A stretch of 64,000 bases of DNA, taken from positions 25,485 to 89,484 of the forward strand of contig SIBR01000011.1 in NCBI GenBank assembly GCA_009695065.1. Direction: 5' to 3'. This document shows positions 7,939 to 17,108 of the stretch, one piece after another. The notes beneath the pieces were generated by a model that worked only from the letters and a program-made list of their open reading frames with translations, was not told where the DNA came from and did not search any database. The DNA is from Opitutus sp. (lineage in GTDB: Bacteria; Verrucomicrobiota; Verrucomicrobiae; Opitutales; Opitutaceae). Each line of letters begins with the position of its first letter. Within the stretch, counting starts at the first letter, position 1. Position numbers and translations under genes: made by a program.

Positions 7939-9267
7939 CTAGCCCTCACTCGCCCGCGTCGCCGCCACGCTGCCGAAATTCGCCTGGGCCTTCGCGTCGT
8001 CAAACTCCCCTTCCCAGCGCGCGACCACCACGCTGGCCAGGCAGTTGCCCATCACGTTCACCGACGTGCGCGCCATGTCGAGCAACGCGTCCACGCCGAG
8101 AATCATCGCCGCGCCTTCGAGCGGCAAATTGAAGGACTGCAGCGCCGCAATCAGCACGACGAGCGACGCGCGCGGCACCGCCGCCACGCCTTTCGACGTA
8201 ATCATCAGCGTCAGCATCATCGTGATTTGCTGGCCGATGCCAAAATGAATCCCGGTCGTCGCCTCGGCCGCCTGCGCCACGAAAACCGATGCGACCGCCA
8301 GGTGCAGCGTCGAGCCGTCGAGGTTGAACGTGTAGCCCGCTGGGAGCACGAAGCTCACGATGCCGCGCGGCACACCGAGTTTTTCCATCAGGTCGAAGGC
8401 CTTGGGCAGCGCCGCCTCGCTGTTCGCCGTGGCAAACGCGATCGTGAACGGTTCGCGCACCGCCCGGAAGAACGGTTTCAGTGGCACGCGCGCGATGGCG
8501 ATCACCGTGCCAAAAACGAAAACGACGAATATGACCAGTGCCCCGTAAAGCGTGAGCACCAGTTTGCCGAGCACCAGCAGCACCGCCGTGCCCTGACTCC
8601 CGACCGTCACCGCAATCGCCGCGCCCACGCCATACGGCGCCGCCAGCATAATTATACCGGCGAACTTGAACATCACCTGGGTGAGGCTCTCGCAAAACAC
8701 CAGCACGGGTTTGCCAATGTCGCCCGCGGCAATGACGGCCATGGCAAAGATGCACGCGAAAATCACGACCTGCAGGACATCGTTGCGCGCCATCGCCTCG
8801 AAGAGGCTGGTGGGAAACGCGTGGAGAATCGTTTCCATCAGCGTCAGCGGTTTCGTCTGCACGGCCGCGCCGAGCGCCGCGGCCTTTTCGGTGAGCTTCA
8901 CGCCGACGCCGGGGCCGACCACGTTGACCACGAACAAACCGACTACGAGCGCGGCCGTGGTCACGATTTCGAAATAGATCAACGATTTCGCGCCAATGCG
9001 GCCGACTCTCTTCATGTCGCCCGTACCGGCGATGCCCTGGACCACGCTCGCGAACACCAGCGGGGCAATCATCGCCTTGATCAGATGAAGGAAGATATCG
9101 CGGATGAGCGTGAGCCAGCCGCTCCAGCTGGCGGTGGTCGCGGTGTAGGTGTTCATCCACCAGCCGATGAACGCGCCGAGCACCAGCCCGACGAGGATTT
9201 GCTGTGTCAGCGTGAGGCGATACCAGGCTTTCGGGGTGGGGGTGGATTCCGTTGGAGCGTGCGCCAT
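7939..9267 (-). CDS. Dicarboxylate/amino acid:cation symporter (DAACS family)
   Basis: Inner-membrane secondary transporter of 442 residues, of the glutamate/C4-dicarboxylate:sodium or proton type. It shows eight main hydrophobic helices plus re-entrant hairpins. Conserved segments are FLHLIKAMIAPLVFASVVQGIAG in the first half, TANSEAALP (serine-rich hairpin), and GYTFNLDGSTLHLAVASVFVAQA, a variant of the NMDGT substrate/sodium motif (NLDGS here). The end VMGNCLASVVVARWEGEFD is also typical. Substrate choice between glutamate/aspartate and C4-dicarboxylates cannot be made from the sequence. The gene stands alone between two copies of the REP-C repeat. Confidence 0.9.
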   Translation of the reverse strand: MAHAPTESTPTPKAWYRLTLTQQILVGLVLGAFIGWWMNTYTATTASWSGWLTLIRDIFLHLIKAMIAPLVFASVVQGIAGTGDMKRVGRIGAKSLIYFEIVTTAALVVGLFVVNVVGPGVGVKLTEKAAALGAAVQTKPLTLMETILHAFPTSLFEAMARNDVLQVVIFACIFAMAVIAAGDIGKPVLVFCESLTQVMFKFAGIIMLAAPYGVGAAIAVTVGSQGTAVLLVLGKLVLTLYGALVIFVVFVFGTVIAIARVPLKPFFRAVREPFTIAFATANSEAALPKAFDLMEKLGVPRGIVSFVLPAGYTFNLDGSTLHLAVASVFVAQAAEATTGIHFGIGQQITMMLTLMITSKGVAAVPRASLVVLIAALQSFNLPLEGAAMILGVDALLDMARTSVNVMGNCLASVVVARWEGEFDDAKAQANFGSVAATRASEG

Positions 9268-9669
9268 GGGGAATTTCTCTCAGCGTGGCCGGGCGACGCC
9301 AAGCCCGAATGCAGGGCGGTTCTTGGGTATGTAGTTCCGCCTTCAGGCGGAATCGGCGGGCCTCAATCTTTCCGCCTAAAGGCGGAACTACGTACGCCGA
9401 GGAGCGCCGGCCTAAGATTGGCGAGCTTTCGGAACACGGGTCGGGAGACCCGTGCCACTCTTCTGACGCCAGCTCACTTTTTACGATCGTCGCGCCTTCA
9501 CTGAAACACTCCTGTTACCGCTGGCCGCTTTTCGGGCCACGGGAAGGCGCTACGGTGTCGTTAACCTACCCCACCGTGCATCGCCGGCACCACAAGCCAT
9601 CAGCTGCTCCCGTTACTTTGCCGCCGAGCAGCGGCCTCACGCGGCATCATTCGTGTCGCCACGCCGCGC
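9268..9669. other. Intergenic region with a REP-C copy
   Basis: No gene is supported here. The region holds the palindromic pair at 9330-9393 and otherwise only short spurious reading frames. The upstream signals of the symporter gene must lie at its left end, but no clear promoter could be assigned. Confidence 0.6.
9330..9393. repeat. REP-C palindromic pair upstream of the symporter gene
   Basis: GTAGTTCCGCCTTCAGGCGGAA and its inverted partner CCGCCTAAAGGCGGAACTAC, about 64 bp in total. It closely matches the copy at 7797-7871. Confidence 0.8.
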
Positions 9670-11038
9670 TTGCAACAGCACTGGCCGGTGGCGCTGGCTT
9701 TTTCCGCCGCAGCACGGGCAACCAACCCGCCGCTCAACGACCGGATCGTGCCCGAGCCATTGCCCAAGTTGCACCTCGCTGGCTTCGCTTTCCCTGAAAG
9801 CGAAGCGATCCTCACCAGTTGGATCACCGCCGCGACTCGCGGCAGCCCCGCGGCCACCCTCCCCTCGCCCGCCGAAAAAAATCGTGCTCCACGGCTGGGG
9901 CCTGTGGACCGCGCTCACGACGGAAACGGCGCAGGTGGCCGAAGGCCAGCGACTGCGCGTCTTCGAAACCTGGCTGACGCCCGAGGATATCACGGAAAAC
10001 GCCGCGCTCCCCACCATCAGCTCGCTCGCCCAACTACCCCGGCGCCGCCACCGCCCCTCCGCCTTCCACCGACCGCATCCTCGGCTACGTGAAATACGAT
10101 CCGACGTCGGCCGAGCACATCTTTCGCCAGCAACTCCTCAGCGCCTCCGCCCTCAACGTGCTGCTCATCAGCGGCGCCCAGCAAATCCCCCTGTTCCCCG
10201 CGACCTCCCTCGTGGTCAAGCCGCAGTTCCAGATTATCAAGATTTCGGAGCTCGTCGACGGTCGCTACTACGCCCTGAAGGCTTGGTCCGGTCCGCCCGA
10301 AACGCCGCAGCCCTTCGCGCCCGCGCTCTGGCCCGGCAGCATCTGGATCGACGTCTGGGGCCAGGGCACCGGCCGCGGCGCCATCGACGCCACACCGGCG
10401 GCGGACGGCAGCACGCGGACGGAGGCCACCACGTATCCGCTGTCCAGCCTGATCAACTACCGGCTGTCCGCCGTCGACGCGGCGGCCCTCAACGCCGACA
10501 AGCCCGGCACCGGCGCGAGCGCCGGCGACGTCGCCATTCTTGTCGCCATGCACGTGGCCGGCCGCGAAATCGCGCGGTGGACGTGGCAGACTTTTTGGTG
10601 GACGCCCGAGCCAGACCGCCCACCCGCCCCAGCTCGCCCAGCATCGCGAGCCAACGGCCCAACCAACTCCGCGGCGCCGCACGTAGCTACGCGATGGCGC
10701 AAACCTACACCATGCTAACACCAGACCAGCCCTATGTGGGCGAGGAAAACGTCGGCGCCGCGGTCAACGCTTACAACCCCTGGATCGAGGCGCGTTTCGC
10801 GCCCGCCGATCTGCCCGACTCGCTGCCGGGCCTCGATCCCAAAGGCCGGCCCGCCAGCAACAACCATGGCATCCAGACGAACTGCATGAGCTGCCACGCC
10901 CAGGCGAACTACAACCCCAACCGCCGGCCCACCGCGCCGCGGTTCACGGAAGCCCGGTATGTCGACCTCGGGGACGCCCACTTCGTCGGAACGCTGCAGG
11001 TCGATTTTCTCTGGTCCATCGGACGCCATGCCAGGTAG
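9670..11038 (+). pseudogene. Frameshifted secreted protein with a haem-binding CxxCH motif
   Basis: Coding similarity runs through three frames in order. First is an N-terminal part (LNDRIVPEPLPKLHLAGFAF). After an A7 run near 9886 comes KKIVLHGWGLWTALTTETAQ. From about 10060 follows RILGYVKYDPTSAEHIF to FWWTPEPD. The end ATYTMLTPDQPYVG-like segment contains GIQTNCMSCHAQANYNP, where CMSCH is a c-type haem attachment motif, and closes with FVGTLQVDFLWSIGRHAR. At least three single-base frame changes are needed, so it is probably a pseudogene, unless the homopolymer shifts are sequence errors. The family resembles periplasmic cytochrome-domain proteins of unknown role. No intact neighbour depends obviously on it. 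Confidence 0.65.
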
Positions 11039-11083
11039 CGCCAGCCAATTTACGAAGCAACCAAACGCCAGTACTCGAAATCC

Positions 11084-12718
11084 ATGAACTCGCTCGCGCA
11101 ACTCAGTCATCATCGCACTTGGCTGAGCCTCAAGTTGCCCGTCACCTACTCGTTTCCCTGCTCCAGCGCTCCCCCGCCCTGCAACTGCTCTCGTCCGCCG
11201 AGAATGCAATCACCACCTCGCCGGCCGGCGCGGTGCTGAAGGCCGCGTTCGCCGCCGCTGCCTCGCTCGGGGCGATGCACTCGCTGGCGGGCGCGACGAC
11301 GTACGCCCTCGTGCCCTCAAAGTCGAGTCCGGTGACCGTTCCCGTTGACCAGGAAATCGCCCCGATCGGCTTCGTGGTCACCAACCCGACGGACATTGGG
11401 TCATGGCGGCTAGGCGGTAGCCTGCCTCCCGGACTCAGCCTGATGGCGACGCCGAGCGGAAAAAAATCACCGGGCCCGGGGTGCTCGATGCCACGGGGCC
11501 GGGAACGGACGACTGCTACGGCGGCACGACAGGGGGCAACCTCAACACAATTCCGGTCTTGGTCGGCAAACCGACCGTCGGCCGGGAGCTACACGCTCAC
11601 GCTGCAGGCTTCGCAGGGCCCGCTGGGCCTCCTCACCCCCGTCTACAGCTACACGATTAACGTGGCGGCATCGGCGCAGCCCGCGTCACCGCCTGCGTTC
11701 AGCACGCAGCCTTCGGCCCAGATTGCCGGCATCGGCGGAACGGCAACCTTCACTGCGGCTGCGAGTGGCAGCCCGACGTTTCAGTGGCAGCTCAACGGCA
11801 CGGCCGTCGCCGGCGCCACCGGTTCATCTCTGACGGTCGGGCGACATCCAGCCCGCCAAGGCCGGCATTTACACCGCGGTGTCCACCAATGGCAGCGGCT
11901 CCGCGACCAGCAACGCCGCCATCCTCGGCGTCAACAGCACAGCGAAACTGGTGGGGACCGGCCAGGAATTTCCCGACATCGTCGCCCCGTCCGGCAGCGT
12001 GTACGACCAGATTCTGCTCGGGGGCGCCGCCGCCGCCATCAAGGCCGACGCGAATCAAATTCTCCGCATCTCGTTCATCGACCTCAACGACGACATCGTG
12101 CAGGTCGAGTATTCCGGTGCCGGTACGCTCACGCTCGTGCTGGACGGCGCCACTGGGCCCGCCGCCCCGACCAAATACAACCAGGCCACCACCTACATGA
12201 AGGGCCACGCGGGCATCGTGCTCACGGGCGCCGACGAGACGACCAACCTGTCCGTCTTCAGCGGCGGGCGGGCCAACGCCGCCAACCAGGCGCCCTTCCG
12301 CAGTGAGGTCACCTACGACCGGCTTCGCCGAAATCGCCTTCATCGCGATCACGAGTGCGAATGGCAAATTCGGCGGGCTTCGCGCCGCCAACACCAGTTG
12401 CTTTGCCACCAAGGGTTTCACCGGACTTTACGCCCCCGGCGTGCAATTCACGGGCCCGGTTTTCCTGAACGATATCAATGCTTCCGACGCCGTGACCCCG
12501 GGGTATGCGATCGGCTCGGGCAGCGACATTCGCGTCACTGGCAGCGACTTGCTGCAAAGCAACGGCCGAGCGGTGCAAGTGAGCGGGATAGCCCAGCTCA
12601 AGTATACCGCGGCAGCGACTCGCACGGCAAGCTGTTCGACGCGATGAGCAACAAGGGCAAGCTCGAGCAGAACGGCACGGACGTGACGTCGCAAATCGTG
12701 GTGAATCCGACGCCGTAA
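11084..12718 (+). pseudogene. Decayed Ig-domain surface protein, paralogue of the next gene
   Basis: Starts with MNSLAQLSHHRTWLSLKLPV, a leader followed after a frame change by VSLLQRSPALQLLSSAENAI and SLGAMHSLAGATT. Then come a putative-Ig-type segment (LGGSLPPGLSL), an Ig-like domain (FSTQPSAQIAGIGGTATFTA, FQWQLNGTAVAG) and a C-terminal module (YDQILLGGAAAAIKAD to EQNGTDVTSQIVVNPTP) about 80 percent identical by eye to that of the next gene. Frame changes occur near 11150, 11465 (A7 run), 11570, 11845, 12315 and 12600. Six or more lesions make it a clear pseudogene. It is codirectional with its intact paralogue, from which a REP-A pair separates it. Confidence 0.8.
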
Positions 12719-12749
12719 GAGATCTTCCTAAGGCACGTGGCCCGGTTTC

Positions 12750-12825
12750 TTGGCCGCGCACGGAGTGCCCGGTCCATCGTTCACGCTCTTCGCACCGGGT
12801 GGGCCGGGCGCTCCGCGCGCGGCCT
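12750..12825. repeat. REP-A palindromic pair
   Basis: TGGCCGCGCACGGAGTGCCC, then about 25 bp, then GGTGGGCCGGGCGCTCCGCG: two opposing units of the same palindrome family as at 7045-7140, between the decayed and intact surface-protein genes. Confidence 0.8.
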
Positions 12826-12956
12826 TCGTGGGGCCCGACCCCACGTTCCGCGACCGCCTAACGCCCGACCATTAAGACCATTATCAACTCTCCCAATTCC
12901 CCCGGAACAATCGGATTGGCGCGGGCGTCATGCTTCCTCCAATGTGCCGCTTTTCC

Positions 12957-14936
12957 ATGAGTTCTGTCCGCTCCCTCTTCTCCCTCCTCATGCTCGCCTC
13001 CGCCCTCGTCGGGTGGGCTCAATCCACCATCCCGGTCGTGACCCAGCCGCTGCCCGGCCGGACGCTCGCGCTCACCGACGCGCCCGCCAGCATCGAACTG
13101 CGCGACTATTTCGGCGTGCCCGGAGTCAGCGGTCAGGTGGTGCAATTCGATACCGTTCTCGGCAAGTTCAACGTCGAGCTGCGCGCGGATGCCGCGCCCA
13201 AGCATGTGGCAAACTTTCTCGCCTACGTGCAGGCGGGCTCCTACCGCAGTTCCTTCATTCACCGCTCCGCCAGCCTCGAAGGCGGCGCCACTTCCATCGT
13301 CCAAGGCGGCGGCTATCGCATACCCTTGGTCACGACGATTACGAAGTTCGCCCCCGTAGCCCTGGAATACAATCTGGCCAACGCTCGTGGCACCCTCGCC
13401 GCGGCCCGCACGAGCGACCTGAACAGCGCCACCAGTGAGTGGTATTTCAACACCCGCGACAATTCGACAATTCTCGGCCAGGGCAATGCGGGTGGCTACA
13501 CGGTTTTCGGCCGCGTCATTGGCACCGGCATGACCGTGGTGGACGCGATCGCGGCCCTGTCCAAGGTGAACGCGGGTGGGGCTTTCACCGATCTACCCGT
13601 GCGCAATCTGGTCGGCACCAATGTCACCGATGCCAATCTGGTGATCGTCAATTCCATCTCCCCGCTTCAAATCTATTCCGGCGCGGGGACGTCGCTGATG
13701 CTTCTTTTCGCCCAGAGTTCCGCGCCCGCCGTGGTCACCGTCGCAATCACCGGCACCACGCTGACGTTGACGCCGGTCGCCGGCGGAACGGCGGACATCA
13801 CCGTCACCGCCGCGGACATCAACGGCAACTCCGTGCCCAACACGTTTGCCGTCATCGTCAGTGGCAGTGGCGGAACTCCGCTCCCCGGTCCAGCCCCCGC
13901 TCCGGTTCTCACCACTCAGCCGGTGTCGCAGGCGGCGGCCGCGGGCAGCACGGCCACCCTCACCGCGGCGGCGGGCGGCGCCGCGTCGCCCAGCTTCCAG
14001 TGGCAGCTCAATGGCAGCGAACTTGCGGGCGCGCCCAACTCCACGCTGACCCTCGCCAACGTTCAACCCGCCAACACCGGCATCTACACGGCGCGCGTCA
14101 CCACGACCGGCGGCACCGCCACCAGCAATGCCGCCATCCTCGGCGTGACCAGCACCGTCAAGCTCATCGGGCCTGGCACCGAGTTTCCGGATATTTTCCA
14201 CGCGGGCACCGGATTCACCTACGATCAAATCCTGCTCGGCGGCGCCGCCGCGAGCGTGACGGCCGACTCTGCGCTCGGCCAAATCCTGCGCATATCGTAC
14301 CTCGACCTCAACGACGACATCGTGCAGGTCGAGTTCTCCGGCCCCGGCACGCTCTCCCTGGTGCTCGACGCCGCCTCCGGACCCACGCTCCCGGCGAAGT
14401 ACAATCAGGCGACCACGTACATGAAGGGGCACGCCGGGATTGTCCTGACGAGCGCGACGGCCAATACCAACCTTACCGTTTTTAGTGTGGGCCGGGCGAA
14501 CGCCGCCAACCAGGGACTCTTCCGCAGCGATGTGACCTACGACGGGCTCGCGGACATCGCGTTCATCGCGATCACCAGCACCGACGGAAAATTCGGCGGC
14601 GTGCGCGCGGCCAACGCGAGTTTGTTTGCGACCAAGGGCTTCACCGGCATCTACGCGCCTGGCGTTCAGTTCACCGGGCCGGTGTTCGTCGGCGACCTCA
14701 ACGCCATCGGGGAAGCGACCCCCGTGTTAATTCTCGGCTCCGGCAGCGATGTGCGCGTGGCGGGCGGCGATCTGCTGCAGAACAACAACCGGGCCGTGCA
14801 GGTGAGCGGGATCGCCCAGCTGAAGTTCACTGCCGGCAGCGATTCGCACGGCACGGCGATTTCCGCCAAGACCAATCTGGCCCGGATCGAGCAGAACGGC
14901 GTGGATGTGACGGCGCAGATCGTGGTGAATCCATAG
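12957..14936 (+). CDS. Secreted cyclophilin-type isomerase with Ig-like domain and novel C-terminal module
   Basis: A 659-residue exported protein. The signal peptide MSSVRSLFSLLMLASALVGWAQ sets the start at the ATG 27 bp inside the longest frame. Residues about 55-240 form a cyclophilin-type peptidyl-prolyl isomerase domain (VQFDTVLGKFNVELRADAAP, VANFLAYVQAGSY, FIHRS, GGGYR, FGRVIGTGM), typical of bacterial PpiB-like domains. An Ig-like domain follows (PVLTTQPVSQAAAAGSTATL, FQWQLNGSEL, TGIYTARVTT). The last 260 residues, from YDQILLGGAA to VDVTAQIVVNP, form a module not recognised as a named family but shared with the preceding pseudogene. It may be surface-attached or secreted. Whether the isomerase domain is active cannot be judged. 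Confidence 0.8.
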   Translation: MSSVRSLFSLLMLASALVGWAQSTIPVVTQPLPGRTLALTDAPASIELRDYFGVPGVSGQVVQFDTVLGKFNVELRADAAPKHVANFLAYVQAGSYRSSFIHRSASLEGGATSIVQGGGYRIPLVTTITKFAPVALEYNLANARGTLAAARTSDLNSATSEWYFNTRDNSTILGQGNAGGYTVFGRVIGTGMTVVDAIAALSKVNAGGAFTDLPVRNLVGTNVTDANLVIVNSISPLQIYSGAGTSLMLLFAQSSAPAVVTVAITGTTLTLTPVAGGTADITVTAADINGNSVPNTFAVIVSGSGGTPLPGPAPAPVLTTQPVSQAAAAGSTATLTAAAGGAASPSFQWQLNGSELAGAPNSTLTLANVQPANTGIYTARVTTTGGTATSNAAILGVTSTVKLIGPGTEFPDIFHAGTGFTYDQILLGGAAASVTADSALGQILRISYLDLNDDIVQVEFSGPGTLSLVLDAASGPTLPAKYNQATTYMKGHAGIVLTSATANTNLTVFSVGRANAANQGLFRSDVTYDGLADIAFIAITSTDGKFGGVRAANASLFATKGFTGIYAPGVQFTGPVFVGDLNAIGEATPVLILGSGSDVRVAGGDLLQNNNRAVQVSGIAQLKFTAGSDSHGTAISAKTNLARIEQNGVDVTAQIVVNP

Positions 14937-14978
14937 TAGCGCCGTCGGAAGCGCCGACCAGACAGGCCGAACGGCACT

Positions 14979-15008
14979 TGGCCGCGCACGGAGTGCGCGG
15001 CCCACCCT
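14979..15008. repeat. REP-A single unit
   Basis: One unit (TTGGCCGCGCACGGAGTGCG and the following CGGCCCACCC) between the cyclophilin gene and the convergent amidohydrolase gene. It may act as a bidirectional stop for transcription. Confidence 0.7.
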
Positions 15009-15026
15009 TCACGATTACCGTAACCC

Positions 15027-16775
15027 CTACTTTCCCGCCCGTTCGTATACGACCTTGCCGCCCACGATCGTCACGCGCGCGCGAATTTCGTGAATCTTTT
15101 CTTCGGCGCACTTCAGCAGATCGTCCGTCAAGATCGCCAAATCGGCGAGTTTGCCGACTTCGATTGAGCCCGTTTTCTTTTCGTCGAAATTCATCCACGC
15201 CGCGTTGATCGTCACCATCCGCAGCGCCTCTTCCCGCGAGATTCGCTGCTCGGGGCCGAAGATTTTTCCACCCTGCGTCTTGCGTGTCACCGCCGTCTGG
15301 ATCGCTAGAAACGGATTGTAGGGATTGAGCGACGTCTCGGGATCGAAACCGAACATGTGATCCGAATTCAGCACGACCTTGGCGCCCGCCTTGAGCCAGG
15401 TCTGCAATCCGATGAAGGTCGCCACTTTCTTCGCGCCCAGCACGTCGGCCAGCGCATCGCCATCCTTGTAATACCAGTCGGGCTGCGTATCCGGGACGAC
15501 GCCCAGCGCCGCGACGCGCTTGGCGGTCTCCGGATTGGTAAAATATCCGTGGATCAAATTATACCGCCGCGGCCCAATCGGGCTGTCCGCGTTCGCGGCC
15601 TCAACCGCGTCCAACACCGCATCGACCCCCGCGTCGCCCGTGACGTGCGACGACATCTGCCAGCCCAACCGGTGACCGGTGCGAATCATGTTCTTTATTT
15701 TTTCCGCGCTGATCCGCAGATCGCCGCGATAGCTCGGATCGGTGATGAAGTAGATGTCATGCGACGCCTTCGGATACGCCTCGCGCATGAACGCCGTCCC
15801 GTAGAGCGTGCCGCCGTCGACCCCGATCTTGAGCGGGCCGGCCTTCACCCAGTCGTCGCCGTCGCCGGTCTTGAACGGAATCGCCTTGATCACCCGCTCG
15901 GTGTCCTCCACCGAGCCGTTGCTGGCGAGGCCGATCGTCACCGTGACCCGCACCGGCAGCCGGCCCTGCGTCTTGAGCGCCTGGTACGTCCGATAGCCGT
16001 CCACGTTCGAGTTGCGCTCGCCGATGCTGGTGATGCCGATCTCGTTGTACCGGTGGAGCAGCTTGACGAGCGAATCCTGGTACTTGTCGTCCGGCACGCC
16101 GCGCGCCGGCATGAACTTGGTCACGAGTCCGCTGCTGTTATCGATCCGGCCCGTGGGCTGGCCCTGGTCGTCGAAATGGATTTTGCCGGCCGCCGGCACC
16201 TCGGTGTCCTTCGTGAGCTTCACGACGTTCAGCGCGGCGGTATTCAAGATCTGCACGGTGCGATTGGCATACTGCCACAGAAACACCGTGGGATTATTCG
16301 GCGCCGCCGCGTCGAGATCGGCGCGCGTGGGAATCCGCCGTTCCTTGATGCGGGTGACGTCGACCCGGGGGATTTGAATCCACTGGCCCGGCCCCACCTC
16401 CTTGGCCTTGGTGCGGACCCAGTCCTGAATCTCGGCAATGGAATAGAGCTGCCGGAACGGCTGGTTAGCCTCACTCCGCGCCACCCCGGTCGAGTGCACG
16501 TGCGACTCGATCAGCCCGGGCACGACCATGTGTCCCTGCGCGTCGATGGTGCGCGTGTTGGGCCCGACGAGCTTGCGCACGTCGTCGTTCGAACCGACGG
16601 CGACGAAAACTCCGCCGCGGATGGCCACGGCGGCCGCGCGAGTCGACGCCGCGTCGACGGTGACTACATTGGCATTCAGGACCACCAGGTCCGCCGGGGC
16701 CTCGGCCCCACGGGCCGACAAGGCTGCGACAAGCAGGCCGACGGCAAGCAAGACAGGGGAGGGAAGAAGATTCAT
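15027..16775 (-). CDS. Exported YtcJ-like amidohydrolase
   Basis: Metal-dependent hydrolase of the amidohydrolase superfamily (YtcJ/LAF3-like branch), 582 residues. A signal peptide (MNLLPSPVLLAVGLLVAALSARG) fixes the start; the frame extends upstream without family character. ADLVVLNANVVTVD is the N-terminal beta-sandwich; GLIESHVHSTG gives the metal-binding HxH at residues 92 and 94. Later blocks include IGVDGGTLYGTAFM, HVTGDAGVDAVLDAVE, NLIHGYF, VLNSDHMFGFDPETSLNP and ITREEALRM-like ISREEALRMVTINAAW, closing with GKLADLAIL. The substrate is unknown; family members act on cyclic amides, formamides and similar compounds. Confidence 0.87.
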   Translation of the reverse strand: MNLLPSPVLLAVGLLVAALSARGAEAPADLVVLNANVVTVDAASTRAAAVAIRGGVFVAVGSNDDVRKLVGPNTRTIDAQGHMVVPGLIESHVHSTGVARSEANQPFRQLYSIAEIQDWVRTKAKEVGPGQWIQIPRVDVTRIKERRIPTRADLDAAAPNNPTVFLWQYANRTVQILNTAALNVVKLTKDTEVPAAGKIHFDDQGQPTGRIDNSSGLVTKFMPARGVPDDKYQDSLVKLLHRYNEIGITSIGERNSNVDGYRTYQALKTQGRLPVRVTVTIGLASNGSVEDTERVIKAIPFKTGDGDDWVKAGPLKIGVDGGTLYGTAFMREAYPKASHDIYFITDPSYRGDLRISAEKIKNMIRTGHRLGWQMSSHVTGDAGVDAVLDAVEAANADSPIGPRRYNLIHGYFTNPETAKRVAALGVVPDTQPDWYYKDGDALADVLGAKKVATFIGLQTWLKAGAKVVLNSDHMFGFDPETSLNPYNPFLAIQTAVTRKTQGGKIFGPEQRISREEALRMVTINAAWMNFDEKKTGSIEVGKLADLAILTDDLLKCAEEKIHEIRARVTIVGGKVVYERAGK

Positions 16776-16978
16776 AGCTGGAGTCAGGTTTAGGATCGGG
16801 GCGAAGCCGCAACAAGGTGCGACCGATAAGTCACGCTCGCCGCAGTTCGTCGGGGTTAATGGTACGATCCTTGGCCGGGGCGTCCGGACAAAACAAGAAA
16901 GAATGCGGGGGGCGGACATGAAATGGTGGGACGAGCTTCGTCGCCCGGCCATTGCTTTATGATCGATCTCACGTGCCT

Positions 16979-17005
16979 TTGGCCGCGCACGGAGTGCCCG
17001 GCCAT
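16979..17005. repeat. REP-A unit upstream of the DUF6807 gene
   Basis: TTGGCCGCGCACGGAGTGCC with the following CGGCCATTGCC. A degenerate opposing unit (GGTGGGACGAGCTTCGTCGC) lies at about 16926-16950. Together they occupy the space between two divergent genes. Confidence 0.65.
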
Positions 17006-17108
17006 TGCCATGCCTTCGACGTCACGTCCCCTCCCCGAATGAGGTTGCCCGTACCGACCGGCTCTCGTAACTATTCCCCTCCACTAAAACTACAACCGTC
17101 CGTATCCC

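Noticed and set aside
7897..9504. 535-codon open frame on the plus strand
   Set aside because: Antisense to the symporter gene; the translation is dominated by Arg, His and Glu and shows no domain.
15357..16793. 478-codon open frame on the plus strand
   Set aside because: Antisense to the amidohydrolase gene, which has clear motifs and a signal peptide; the plus-strand translation is arginine/histidine-rich without family character, typical of a high-GC shadow frame.
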